NCBI GenBank assembly: GCA_003045895.1
Contig: PZPC01000003.1
Span: 62,001 to 126,000, forward strand
Direction of reading: 5' to 3'
From: Bacteroidota bacterium
Lineage (GTDB): Bacteria > Bacteroidota > Bacteroidia > Chitinophagales > Saprospiraceae
DNA: 64,000 bases
The stretch's first letter is position 1. Every line of letters begins with the position of its first letter. The notes below the pieces were generated by a model, which saw only the letters and a list, made by a program, of their open reading frames with translations, did not search any database and had not been told where the DNA came from. This document shows, piece by piece, positions 1 to 9,357 of the stretch. A program made the translations under genes and the position numbers.

Positions 1-2
1 CA

Positions 3-1478
3 CTGCTGATGACCCTCGGGCACGCCTGCATGGCCATGGAAACGGCAGCCTTTATTTATACAGGACTTACGTTGCTCGTATTCGGTAGTGGTTTTTTTAA
101 ACCCAACATGACGTCCATTATCTCGGAGATGTACAAGTTTCACCCCGAGAAAAAAGACGGCGCCTACACCATTTTCTACATGGGGGTCAACGCTGGCGCC
201 TTTCTGGGTATTCTCCTGTGTGGGTACCTGGGCGAGATGGTCGGCTGGAGCCTGGGCTTCGGGCTGGCGGGTATTTTTATGTTCTTTGGGTTGCTGCAAT
301 TCTGGTTTGCCCAGGGTATTTTCGGTGACATCGGGTTGAAGCCCAACAAAGAGAAAGCCAGGTTAGCTGAATCGGAAGACGAGCGCAACGACAAGCGGGT
401 GCCTTTTACCACCTGGCAAAACGTGATCATTGCCCTGTGCGTCGTCATTGGTTTGGTGTGGATTATCAACGATCCCGTCTCTAAAATCTCCCAGAATGCT
501 GCCGGAGTGGCCCAGTACGACCTGTTGGGCTTTTCGGTGTTGGGTTTTGCGGGAGCCGATTTCCTGATCCTCACGGCACTGGCTTTGTTTTTGGTCCTGC
601 TGGTTTACCGGATTACGCAGTATTCGCCCATCACCCGCGACCGCCTGATTGCCGTCTCCTTCTTTGCCTTCCTGACGATTTTCTTCTGGGCCATTTTTGA
701 ACAATCGCCCGGCAGTTTGACCATTTTCGCGCGCGATTATACCAGTCGGGTGCTCGAAGGAAATGCTGCCAATATCTTCAAAATCGCCAATTCCCTGATG
801 ACCATCATTCCCCTGGGTATCATTACCTGGGTGCTGTATTTGCTGTTCAGGCAGACTTTTGGCAAGTACGCCTTGTCCAATATTCTGCTGGCCCTGAGCT
901 TTGTCATCATCTGGGGCATTGCCCTGTGGATGCTCAACAACCAGTACCAGGCGGAAACCACGGAGATTCCTGCTTCCTGGTTCGGGGTGCTCAACTCCTT
1001 GTTCATCATCACTTTTGCCCCCTTGTTTTCCAAGTGGTGGGAGAGTAAATACAACCCCAGCGCCAATGTCAAGTACGCCATCGGCCTGTGGCTGTTGGGC
1101 CTGGGGATGGCTTTTGTAGCTTACGGTGCCCGCAACATCGTACCCGGTGCGGCTACGGCTTCGGTGAGTATTGTCTGGCTCATCATGGTCTACCTGTTCC
1201 ACACCCTGGGCGAATTGTGTATTTCTCCGTTGGGCCTCTCCTACGTGAGTAAACTGGTGCCAGGGCGCATGATCGCCTTCATGTTCGGGGTTTGGTACCT
1301 GGCCATCGCTATTGGCATGAAAACCGCCGGTAAACTGGGCGAAAGCATTGACGCCATTGCTGCTGAGCACGGCTTGTCCTACTTCTTCTGGATCCTGACG
1401 GCCGTCCCCATCGTAATGGGTATTGTCTCAATCTTATTTACCCCGGTAATGAAGAAACTGATGCACGGGGTGCATTAA
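3..1478 (+). CDS. Peptide MFS transporter (POT/PTR2 family), 5' end missing
   Basis: This is the C-terminal part of a proton-coupled di-/tripeptide transporter of the inner membrane. The reading frame is open to the left edge, so the native start lies outside the window; family members are usually 500-600 residues, so roughly the first 100 residues are probably missing. Visible hallmarks are a GFFKPN motif near residue 30, typical of the POT family, the helix sequence FFWAIFEQSPGS near residue 225, and many hydrophobic helices through to a short charged tail (KKLMHGVH). The gene ends in a clear hairpin terminator, so it closes its transcription unit. The family assignment is firm; the exact substrate range is inferred from the family. 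Confidence 0.9.
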   Translation: MLMTLGHACMAMETAAFIYTGLTLLVFGSGFFKPNMTSIISEMYKFHPEKKDGAYTIFYMGVNAGAFLGILLCGYLGEMVGWSLGFGLAGIFMFFGLLQFWFAQGIFGDIGLKPNKEKARLAESEDERNDKRVPFTTWQNVIIALCVVIGLVWIINDPVSKISQNAAGVAQYDLLGFSVLGFAGADFLILTALALFLVLLVYRITQYSPITRDRLIAVSFFAFLTIFFWAIFEQSPGSLTIFARDYTSRVLEGNAANIFKIANSLMTIIPLGIITWVLYLLFRQTFGKYALSNILLALSFVIIWGIALWMLNNQYQAETTEIPASWFGVLNSLFIITFAPLFSKWWESKYNPSANVKYAIGLWLLGLGMAFVAYGARNIVPGAATASVSIVWLIMVYLFHTLGELCISPLGLSYVSKLVPGRMIAFMFGVWYLAIAIGMKTAGKLGESIDAIAAEHGLSYFFWILTAVPIVMGIVSILFTPVMKKLMHGVH

Positions 1479-1500
1479 GATCCGGCCAACTGCCACGGAA

Positions 1501-1542
1501 ATCCCGCGTATTGATTCAGTTCAATGCGCGGGATTTTTTTTA
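1501..1542 (+). terminator. Rho-independent terminator after the peptide transporter
   Basis: A 14-bp stem (ATCCCGCGTATTGA pairing with TCAATGCGCGGGAT, one G-U pair) encloses a 6-nt loop and runs directly into a T-rich tract. It lies 22 nt after the stop codon. Confidence 0.85.
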
Positions 1543-1790
1543 TTGTCGAAAAGGAGTGAAGGGGTAAACGGATTCTTGTTTAAATCAATTCCACCCTTTT
1601 TTTGTGGGATGCCCGCACACGGTGCATTGTTGCGATTTTTTTTTACCACCCAACAAGGTCACTTCAGGTGCTAATATTAGGTTTTGGTGGCCAGCCAGTT
1701 AATTTTTTCGTATGTTTGCTGATGTCTAGATGCCCTGTTAGTATACACAAGAAGCCCTTCACTTGACATCATCTACGCACAACTATCACC
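1543..1790. other. Intergenic region with a possible promoter for the metallopeptidase
   Basis: This non-coding stretch holds TATGTTTG at 1711-1718, which fits the Bacteroidota -7 consensus TAnnTTTG. The nearest upstream TTTTGG (1682-1687) is about 24 nt away, somewhat far for a -33 element. If used, the leader of the next gene would be about 65 nt. I see no ORF or RNA gene here. Confidence 0.4.
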
Positions 1791-4700
1791 ATGAAAAAGT
1801 ACAACTTTTGGCTACTAACGAGTAGCCTTTTCCTCTTGTTCGGCGGAGCGCTGAGCCTCTCTGGCCAGACCCCACTGTGGAAATTGACCGATCCCCAACG
1901 ATTAACCGAGACCGCCGAAAGGAAGATCCTTCCCGACCAATTTTCGCTTTTTGAAGCCGACACGCTGGCGCTGCAAGTACTACTCCATAGCGCTCCTCCG
2001 GAGAATCTGCTGACCCTGGGCAGCAGCAGCGGGGCCACGATCCACCTACCTACCCCCACGGGCGAGTTGGAAGCGTTTGAAATTGTCGCTTACGACCTCC
2101 TGGAAGCCCCCTTGCAAAGCCAGTGGTGGTATATCCATACCTGGCGGGGCGTTAGCAAAAAAGACCCGACCACGACGGTACGCCTGGACTGGACCGCCCG
2201 TGGGTTCCACGCCATGGTGCTGGCACCCGGCGGAAGCTGGTTCATCGACCCTTACTTTTGGGAGAGCCGCACCTACTACCAATCGTACTTCAAAAAGAAT
2301 TATCCCATTCCCACTACGCCTTTTTTCTGCGGGGTGGAAGATGAGGTTCCCGGCGATTTCCCGGATGAAGTGGCCACGCCCAAGGCCGGTGACTGTGTGT
2401 TCCGGCAATACCGGCTGGCCCTGGCCTGTACCGGCGAGTACGCCGCCTTCCACGGCGGTACCATCGCTGGTGCGGCTTCGGGCATGGCGACCAGCATGAA
2501 CCGCGTCAACGGTGTCTACGAAACCCAGCTGGCCATGCGACTGGTTCTGGTGGGCAACAACAACGACCTCATCTACCTGGACGTTGCCAACGATCCCTAT
2601 ACCAATAACGACGGCCTCATCATGCTCGGCGAAAACCAAACCACCTGTGATGCCGTGATCGGCAGCGCCAATTACGACATAGGCCACGTATTCAGTACCG
2701 GCGGCGGTGGCATAGCCAGTTTGCGTTCACCTTGTACCAGTAGTCGCAAAGCCCAGGGCGTAACGGGCAGTTTGGCGCCGGTAGGCGACCCCTTCGATAT
2801 CGACTACGTAACACACGAGATGGGGCACCAGTTTGGGGGCAACCACACCCAGAACAACGACTGCAACCGCGCCGGATTAGCAGCCAAAGAGCCCGGTAGC
2901 GCCAGCACCATTATGGGCTACGCCGGTATCTGCATGCCCAATGTGCAAAATAGAAGCGACCCCTATTACCACGGCTACTCTATTCAGGAGATCGCCGACT
3001 ATATGCAGACTGGTTCGGGAGGCGCTTGCGCCACCGTGATCAGCAGCACGAATAGTGCGCCTACCATCACCACGGCGGTAAGCGACAGTTATACCATTCC
3101 CGGCGCCACGCCATTCCTGCTCACCGCAGCGGCTAGTGATCCCAATGGCCACGCCCTGCTGTACTGCTGGGAGCAGTTTGACAGCGAAGTAGGAGAAGCC
3201 ATGCCTCCCCTGGCGACCAATACCCAGGGGCCGGTATTTCGTTCTTTTTCGTTTACCAGTAATCCGGGTCGGTATTTTCCCAACTTGCCGAATCTGGTCA
3301 ACAACGTGGATCCGACCTGGGAGACCCTCCCCGCCACTACCCGCGGCCTGACCTTCCGGGCCACCGTGCTGGATGTAAATTCATCCTCTACCTATGGCTG
3401 CACCACTGAAGATGATGTAATGATGGCGGTGGATGGCACCACGGGGCCTTTCCTCGTGACCGTTCCCAATACCAACCTGACCTGGACGGAAGGCGAATCC
3501 GAAACCGTGACCTGGGACGTAGCTGGCACTACCGGTTCACCAGTGAGTTGTAGCCTCGTCGATATCCTCCTGTCGTATGACGGCGGCTTCACTTATCCCG
3601 GGGTACTGGCTACGCAGACCGCCAACGACGGATCCGCCACGATTATCGTCCCGGTGGGCACCACCACTACCGCCCGGGTGATGGTACGCTCGGTCAACAA
3701 TGTCTTTTTTGATATTTCAAATGCCAACTTTACCATCGTCGCTCCCGTTGTGGCGGGGTATTCGGCCAGCTACAGCAGTGGCTCCCAGGTGGTTTGCGCG
3801 GGGAGCAGCGGCAGCCTGGATTACGTGGTCAATACGAGCAGTTTTCTGGGGTATTCCGATGACATCAACTTGTCTGCTACCAGTATGCCCAGTGGTACGA
3901 GCGTCTCTTTTTCCAGTAATCCCATTCAACCTGGCTTTCCGGTTACCGTCACGGTTGACAACCTTGGCGGGCTAACCGTGGGTAATTATTCGGTCATGGT
4001 GCAAACCTCCAGTACCAGCGGTATGCAGACCGTAGAGTTGCCCTTCGAGGTGCTGGGTATAGCGCCAGCGGCGGCGTTGGGTTCGCCCGCTGACAATGCC
4101 TTCAACCAAAGTATTTTCACGGGTTTTGATTGGGCTGACGTACCTGCTGCCAACGGCTACCTGCTGGAGGTCGCTACTGATGTGGGATTCAATAACCTGG
4201 TCCTTACGACCTCGCTGGCGGCCTCCCAATACCTGCCCCCGGCGGGTACGCTGAGCGGCGACACCGACTACTACTGGCGGGTTACGAGTACCAACAGCAA
4301 TTGTGGCAATGGCGGCGTATCCGCCGTGCGATCCTTCCTTACCGAAGGCTGTTACTATTACGGCAAACCCAGCGCGGCGGTCGTTATTTCGGATGGTGCC
4401 GCGGCTGATTACGAAGACCTGTTGACGGTGGCTGATTTTGGTACGGTGACGGATATGCAAGTCATCAGGCTGGACGTCACCCATACCTATACCGGCGACC
4501 TCCTGTTCAGTCTGGTGGCGCCGGACAATACCAGCATTTCCCTTTTCAGCTCCTTGTGTGAGGATAACAACGATGTGCTGCTGACCTTCGACGATGCAGC
4601 CGCAGCACTTCCCGGCTGCCCCCTGAATACCGACGCCACCGTAAAGCCCGCGCAGTCCCTCAGCAGCTTCGATGGCAAAGAAATGAACGGCACCTGGAAG

Positions 4701-5330
4701 CTGGACTTCCGCGATGACTTCGACGCGGATGGCGGCATGTTGAACAGCTGGGGGCTGAAGGTATGTACCAACAACTTTTCGGTTCTGCCCGTCGAATGGC
4801 TAGGGTTCGCCGCGCGGGCTGCCGACCAGGCCATTGTACTGGATTGGCAAACGGCCAACGAGGAAAACAACGAAGGATTCGACGTGGAACGGCGCGCCGA
4901 AAACGAAGCCAGTTTTGTGCCCATTGGCTGGGTAGACGCCACGAAATCGCCCACCCCCGTCAATGATTATACCTTTGTTGATCGCCAGTTAAAGCCTGGG
5001 CTGACTTATTATTACCGCCTGCGGCAACTGGACTACGGTGGTAAATCCGACTATTCCGAGATCCGGGCGGCTCAGCTTCAGGGTGGCACCCCGCTGGTGG
5101 AGTTGTTTCCCAATCCGGCTTCCCGGGAGTTGAACGTGCGCATTTGGGGTGTCCGGGTGCCGGTGACGGCCCGGGTGATCGACAACGCTGGCCGGGTACG
5201 CTTGCAGGAAGAATGGGCCAGCCCGAGCGCCAGCACCATCGACGTGCATACCCTTCCCGCGGGGCTGTACTGGTTGCAACTAAGTACCGACACCTGGCAA
5301 CGCATGGAAAAATTAATTCTCATCAAGTAG
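1791..5330 (+). CDS. Secreted reprolysin-like zinc metallopeptidase with P-domain and T9SS sorting domain
   Basis: An 1179-residue exported protease. A signal peptide occupies about residues 1-26. A propeptide-like region follows to about 200, then a reprolysin/M12-type catalytic domain to about 415 with the zinc motif HExxHxxGxxH at residues 342-352 (H342, E343, H346, H352). The middle contains Ig/fibronectin-like beta domains. Residues about 854-993 form a proprotein-convertase P-domain (opening YYGKPSAAV, with a DLLFSLVAP strand). After an fn3-like segment the protein ends with a type A T9SS sorting domain (LFPNP near 1103, then an LPAGLYWLQL strand). It should cross the inner membrane by Sec and the outer membrane by T9SS, and degrade extracellular protein. 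The ATG follows a 250-nt non-coding region, so it is probably transcribed alone. Confidence 0.9.
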   Translation: MKKYNFWLLTSSLFLLFGGALSLSGQTPLWKLTDPQRLTETAERKILPDQFSLFEADTLALQVLLHSAPPENLLTLGSSSGATIHLPTPTGELEAFEIVAYDLLEAPLQSQWWYIHTWRGVSKKDPTTTVRLDWTARGFHAMVLAPGGSWFIDPYFWESRTYYQSYFKKNYPIPTTPFFCGVEDEVPGDFPDEVATPKAGDCVFRQYRLALACTGEYAAFHGGTIAGAASGMATSMNRVNGVYETQLAMRLVLVGNNNDLIYLDVANDPYTNNDGLIMLGENQTTCDAVIGSANYDIGHVFSTGGGGIASLRSPCTSSRKAQGVTGSLAPVGDPFDIDYVTHEMGHQFGGNHTQNNDCNRAGLAAKEPGSASTIMGYAGICMPNVQNRSDPYYHGYSIQEIADYMQTGSGGACATVISSTNSAPTITTAVSDSYTIPGATPFLLTAAASDPNGHALLYCWEQFDSEVGEAMPPLATNTQGPVFRSFSFTSNPGRYFPNLPNLVNNVDPTWETLPATTRGLTFRATVLDVNSSSTYGCTTEDDVMMAVDGTTGPFLVTVPNTNLTWTEGESETVTWDVAGTTGSPVSCSLVDILLSYDGGFTYPGVLATQTANDGSATIIVPVGTTTTARVMVRSVNNVFFDISNANFTIVAPVVAGYSASYSSGSQVVCAGSSGSLDYVVNTSSFLGYSDDINLSATSMPSGTSVSFSSNPIQPGFPVTVTVDNLGGLTVGNYSVMVQTSSTSGMQTVELPFEVLGIAPAAALGSPADNAFNQSIFTGFDWADVPAANGYLLEVATDVGFNNLVLTTSLAASQYLPPAGTLSGDTDYYWRVTSTNSNCGNGGVSAVRSFLTEGCYYYGKPSAAVVISDGAAADYEDLLTVADFGTVTDMQVIRLDVTHTYTGDLLFSLVAPDNTSISLFSSLCEDNNDVLLTFDDAAAALPGCPLNTDATVKPAQSLSSFDGKEMNGTWKLDFRDDFDADGGMLNSWGLKVCTNNFSVLPVEWLGFAARAADQAIVLDWQTANEENNEGFDVERRAENEASFVPIGWVDATKSPTPVNDYTFVDRQLKPGLTYYYRLRQLDYGGKSDYSEIRAAQLQGGTPLVELFPNPASRELNVRIWGVRVPVTARVIDNAGRVRLQEEWASPSASTIDVHTLPAGLYWLQLSTDTWQRMEKLILIK

Positions 5331-5445
5331 GTTGGCGAAAGTAAAACGATCTATTTTGCTCCATTCCTAAAATAACCGCGTCGCGCAGGCAACCTTTAAA
5401 CCTTTTGGGCACCTGCCAGTCAGAACAGTGTGAAAAACTAAGCTT

Positions 5446-5991
5446 TTGGCAGCAGATGACCAACAATTGGTAAAGGCTTGCCTGCGCGGCAACCCCCGGG
5501 CGCAACGGCAATTGTACGAGCAACACAAGTTGCCGCTTTTTCGGTTGTGCTTGCGTTATGCCCGCGATCACCAGGAAGCGGAGGATTTCCTGCACGATGC
5601 TTTTCTGGTCATCTTCCGGGACCTGGGCCAATTTCGCGGAACGGGCCCACTGGGCGGCTGGATGCGGCGACTCACCATCAATGTGGCCCTGCAACAACTG
5701 CGCAAACAACGCCGCCTGCTTTTTCCCGAGACGGACCTGGAGCAGGCTGCCGATATAGCCGCCGTGGAGGAAGACCTACCACCATTGCATGACCTGGCTC
5801 AGGTTATTGCCCACATCCAGGCGCTCCCGGCGGGTTACCGCGCCGTTTTCAACCTGTTCGTTGTTGAGGGATTCTCCCACCAGCATATTGCCGACCAGCT
5901 CGGTATATCGGTAGGGGCGTCCAAATCGCAATTATCGAAAGCCAAAGCCATGCTGCGGGGCATATTGAAAAGCAAAACGGCGGTTTCCTGA
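5446..5991 (+). CDS. ECF-family RNA polymerase sigma factor (TTG start)
   Basis: A 181-residue sigma-70 family protein of ECF type. Region 2 spans about residues 20-85 (YEQHKLPLFRLCLRYA, then the acidic stretch HQEAEDFLHDAFLVIF) and region 4 about 125-175, with a helix-turn-helix around FSHQHIADQLGISVGASKS. The start must be TTG at 5446: there is an in-frame TGA at 5431 and no ATG or GTG before region 2. The weak start may keep its level low. It is followed after 14 nt by a membrane protein with an anti-sigma-like layout, so the two are probably co-transcribed. Its regulon and inducing signal cannot be read from the sequence. Confidence 0.88.
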   Translation: MAADDQQLVKACLRGNPRAQRQLYEQHKLPLFRLCLRYARDHQEAEDFLHDAFLVIFRDLGQFRGTGPLGGWMRRLTINVALQQLRKQRRLLFPETDLEQAADIAAVEEDLPPLHDLAQVIAHIQALPAGYRAVFNLFVVEGFSHQHIADQLGISVGASKSQLSKAKAMLRGILKSKTAVS

Positions 5992-6005
5992 AACGACACA
6001 GTACT

Positions 6006-7673
6006 ATGGAGAAAGACAGACATACGGAAGATTGGGCAAAACGCCTCCGGGAGTGGGAACAAAACCCAGGGGCGGAGCCATGGGAACGTCCTGCGGCCGA
6101 TCTTTGGGATAAGGTGGCGGCTGATCTGCCGGCACCCCGGCGGCGGCGGCGTTGGCGGCTGGGCGGTCTGCTGTTGGTAGGTGTGCTGGGCGTCGCTGTT
6201 TGGCTTTTCCTGGCAGCAGAACCCGTGACAAATGAACCCGTGGCAGACCGTTCGGTACCAACCACAAAAGAATTACCGGTGGGCCAGCGACCAGCAGCTG
6301 TTGTGGCTGCATCTGCTGCTACGGACCTGGTCGCAGCTGCTGCCGACAAGAATAGCAAGACTGCGGAAATGCCGCAGGAAGATCTCCCGCTAACGTTCAC
6401 GACTAACCCTTCATCCAATAACCCGGGTAGCCGTCCCCCCCAAACAAATGAACTTGTCATAGCTGGCACGCAGCAGACCCCACGTAACCCCAGCGTGGCA
6501 ACAACCGCTCTGCGGAGCGATTTGCCTGACCCTAAGCAAAGCAAGCAGGAAAACCGGCGGCCCGATCCCGCCCCGGTGAGCCCGGCTGTAAAGGCTGATG
6601 AGCCTGTTGCCCATGAGCCAGTAACCGCTGTCACCGAAACCTTGCTAAATGACAGCGCATCGGTAAACACCCACTTTGATCCAACGGGAACGACTGACCC
6701 GATCGGAATAGCTGATTCCACTACCCAACTTTTATCCTTTCCGCAAGCCGCGCTTACCACGTCTTCAGCGGGGGGGGAGGCTCAGCAGAAACTGCCCGCG
6801 GCGGAAGGAACGGTTCGCCGTCCCGCAATCGCGGCGGCCTTGCCTACGCCGGGCATTAGCGAACCCCATAGTCTTGCTGCCGCTACCCCAGGCGACTGGC
6901 CAGTCTTTGTGCCGCCAGCCCGCATTAGAAGCGGTTGGTCAATCGACGCCTTCCTGATGGCCGACCTACAACCTACCCAACAGACCAATACCCCAACCTG
7001 GCGGCTGCAACAACAGCAGCACCGGGGTGGGGGGCTGCAGCTCAATAAGCAACTGGGAACCCGCCTGAGCGTACAACTGGGGGGGCAGTACCAGCAAAAC
7101 ACGTACCGTGCCGAAAGCCGGTTTATCCGCTTGTTTGACCCCGCCCAGGAACAAAACAATGGCGCTACCAATACCAGTACCTTTAACCTGACCACCGCCC
7201 TGGTCAGCAGTAGTGGCAGCAGCGACGAGGAAGTGAAGCTCGACCGCGACCCTACCCGCCCCATTCCACTGGATCGCCGCTTGCTGATCACCCTGAACGA
7301 CGAATTTAAATTCACCACCTATAGTTTCCCCATTCAGCTGAGCACCCCGCTTTGGCAGTCCTATCCTTTTCGCATCAGTGCCTTCGTAGGTGGTGAACTG
7401 GACATCAGCTACCGGACCCGTGTCCGGAAAAGCATCCAGGTCAGCACGCCTGGATTCACGATCCGACGGCTGGAAAACGCTACCCCCGTCAGCAACCGGA
7501 TCAGGCAAGACAACCGTTTTCACGTCCAGGCCGGCGCCCGCGTCGACGTTAGTCTGGCGGCCCAGTGGAGCTTGCACCTGCAGTACCAATGGCAACCCGC
7601 GGCGCCGCGGCTACAAGACCAGCTGGCCACCGTACAGACGCCGTTGCGCCTGGGCCTGAGTTATGCCTGGTGA
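6006..7673 (+). CDS. Putative anti-sigma/outer-membrane beta-barrel fusion protein
   Basis: A 555-residue protein encoded 14 nt after the ECF sigma factor. Residues 1-48 are charged and Trp-rich and presumably cytoplasmic (WAKRLREWEQNP, then an Arg cluster). A single transmembrane helix lies at about 51-68. A long Pro/Ala/Thr/Gln-rich linker covers about 70-300. The last 220 residues alternate polar and hydrophobic positions (GGGLQLNKQLGTRLSVQLGG onward) and end in an aromatic residue (LGLSYAW), as beta-barrel proteins do. Position and layout suggest that it sequesters the sigma factor and senses envelope or surface state. The anti-sigma role rests on context and topology, as no ZAS or FecR domain is recognisable. 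An inner-membrane-anchored protein with a soluble beta domain is the main alternative. Confidence 0.6.
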   Translation: MEKDRHTEDWAKRLREWEQNPGAEPWERPAADLWDKVAADLPAPRRRRRWRLGGLLLVGVLGVAVWLFLAAEPVTNEPVADRSVPTTKELPVGQRPAAVVAASAATDLVAAAADKNSKTAEMPQEDLPLTFTTNPSSNNPGSRPPQTNELVIAGTQQTPRNPSVATTALRSDLPDPKQSKQENRRPDPAPVSPAVKADEPVAHEPVTAVTETLLNDSASVNTHFDPTGTTDPIGIADSTTQLLSFPQAALTTSSAGGEAQQKLPAAEGTVRRPAIAAALPTPGISEPHSLAAATPGDWPVFVPPARIRSGWSIDAFLMADLQPTQQTNTPTWRLQQQQHRGGGLQLNKQLGTRLSVQLGGQYQQNTYRAESRFIRLFDPAQEQNNGATNTSTFNLTTALVSSSGSSDEEVKLDRDPTRPIPLDRRLLITLNDEFKFTTYSFPIQLSTPLWQSYPFRISAFVGGELDISYRTRVRKSIQVSTPGFTIRRLENATPVSNRIRQDNRFHVQAGARVDVSLAAQWSLHLQYQWQPAAPRLQDQLATVQTPLRLGLSYAW

Positions 7674-7823
7674 TAAGGTGAAATGGAAGTTGTTGTAGCT
7701 GCGGCAAGCAGCATCTTTTAGAAAAATAGAAATTTTGGTAACGGAAGGCTTAGGGTATAGATAAATTACGATGAGTGGGCTGAAGCAGTTCCCTGTTTTA
7801 TGCTGTATCCTAAACACCTCCTT

Positions 7824-8288
7824 ATGAAACCATTCCTTACCCTCACCGCATTCCTTTTATTTGGCTTATTGCTGGCTGCCCAAAACGACATCTGTCGGAT
7901 TGACCTGGGGTCCGGTACCCGCGCCGCGGCTTTTGTCAACGGTGAAAACGTGACTTTCGATTTTGAGTACAGTACCGACGAAGTTGCCGGGGTGCGCATC
8001 TTTGCCCGCCCTTTCACCAATGGTAGCCTGACACCCAACTACGCCGACAGCGGGTCGCCGCTCTATACGGGCTCAGGTGTCGGATTGACTAGCTTTACCA
8101 TCAGTACTGGCACGGTGAAAGTAGACGAGATCCGCTTTCAGCTGCTTACCGCCGACCAATCGGTGTTGCTGCGGGAATTTTTTATTCCAGTAGCGTATGA
8201 TTTTGGCGAAAACGGCGTGCATAGCCTCACCTTCTCCACCCCGGCCGAAGTGGGTTCGTTCCTGAATACCGAAGATGTGACACGGTAG
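7824..8288 (+). CDS. Small secreted protein of unknown function
   Basis: A 154-residue protein with a clear signal peptide (MKPFLTLTAFLLFGLLLAAQ) and a mature part rich in beta-strand-forming residues. I chose ATG 7824 because the signal peptide begins there; an upstream in-frame ATG at 7800 adds only eight residues. The mature domain contains one Cys (NDICRID) and repeated Gly/Thr/Ser stretches, with no catalytic motif I recognise. It lies 150 nt after the anti-sigma-like gene, with no terminator seen between them, and could be a target or partner of that system; this is inference only. Confidence 0.65.
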   Translation: MKPFLTLTAFLLFGLLLAAQNDICRIDLGSGTRAAAFVNGENVTFDFEYSTDEVAGVRIFARPFTNGSLTPNYADSGSPLYTGSGVGLTSFTISTGTVKVDEIRFQLLTADQSVLLREFFIPVAYDFGENGVHSLTFSTPAEVGSFLNTEDVTR

Positions 8289-8381
8289 TTTTTTTTCAAA
8301 CACTTGAGCCGTCGTGACGCCGTGGCAAAACACGAAGCCGCAGAAAAAATGGTTATCTTTACGGTTCAAAAAAGCCTAAAG

Positions 8382-9341
8382 ATGACCAGCCTGCACGCCG
8401 TTCCTACCGCTGCTGATATCACCGTCAGTCACGCACTCATTGCGCCCCTCATTCATCGTACCCCCGTACTTACTTGCCGGGCCATCAATGCGATGACGGG
8501 AGCCGATTTGTATTTCAAGTGTGAGAATTTCCAAAAAATTGGCGCCTTCAAGATGCGGGGAGCCGCCAACGCGGCGCTGCGGCTGAGCCCTGCTGAACGA
8601 GCGCGGGGATTGGCAACCCACTCTTCGGGTAACCACGCCCAGGCTGTGGCCCGGGCAGCGCAGGAGTTGGGGGTACCCGCCTACATTGTCATGCCCGAAA
8701 ATGCTCCTCAGGTGAAGGTGGCTGGTACCCGGTCTTACGGGGCCGAAGTGATCTTTTGCGCCAGCACCCCGGAAGCACGGACAGCTAAACTGGCGGAAGT
8801 GGTGGCAGCTACCGGCGCCTACTTTATTCACCCCTTCGATGATTACAACGTGATTGCTGGCCAGGCAACGGCCGCCAAGGAGTTGCTGGAAGATGCGGGC
8901 TCCGAATTGGATATACTGATGGCCCCGGTAGGTGGTGGCGGCTTGCTGAGTGGCACGGCCCTGACCGCGCATTATTTTGCTCCCCAAGCCCTGGTCATTG
9001 CCAGCGAACCCCATGCTGTAGACGACGCTTACCGCTCGTTTCACAGCGGAAAAATCGAGCATAACGCCTCCACCGATACCATTGCCGATGGCCTCCGGAC
9101 TCCCCTGAGCCAGAAGACTTTTGACCTGATCCGACAGCATGTGGACGAAATTATTCGGGTAGAGGAAACCGAGATCATTCACGCGATGCGCCAGGTTTGG
9201 GAACGGATGAAGATCATCATCGAACCCAGCTGTGCGGTACCATTGGCAGCGGTTTTTGCCCAGCCGGATACTTTCCGCGGCAAGCGGGTTGGGATTATCC
9301 TGACGGGTGGAAATGTGGACATTTCGCAGTTGCCATTTTAG
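8382..9341 (+). CDS. Threonine/serine dehydratase (PLP-dependent, no ACT domain)
   Basis: A 319-residue cytoplasmic enzyme of the fold-type II PLP family that deaminates threonine (to 2-oxobutanoate) or serine (to pyruvate). The PLP lysine is K57 in the motif GAFKMRGA. The substrate loop SSGNHAQ and the glycine-rich phosphate-binding loop VGGGGLLSG are both present. The length and the absence of a C-terminal ACT regulatory domain resemble catabolic threonine ammonia-lyases and serine racemases rather than IlvA. The frame is open upstream to a TTG at 8304, but ATG 8382 gives the usual N-terminus. It converges on anmK with only 16 nt between stop codons. Dehydratase versus racemase cannot be decided by eye. 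Confidence 0.85.
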   Translation: MTSLHAVPTAADITVSHALIAPLIHRTPVLTCRAINAMTGADLYFKCENFQKIGAFKMRGAANAALRLSPAERARGLATHSSGNHAQAVARAAQELGVPAYIVMPENAPQVKVAGTRSYGAEVIFCASTPEARTAKLAEVVAATGAYFIHPFDDYNVIAGQATAAKELLEDAGSELDILMAPVGGGGLLSGTALTAHYFAPQALVIASEPHAVDDAYRSFHSGKIEHNASTDTIADGLRTPLSQKTFDLIRQHVDEIIRVEETEIIHAMRQVWERMKIIIEPSCAVPLAAVFAQPDTFRGKRVGIILTGGNVDISQLPF

Positions 9342-9357
9342 CCCAATATGGCGGGGT

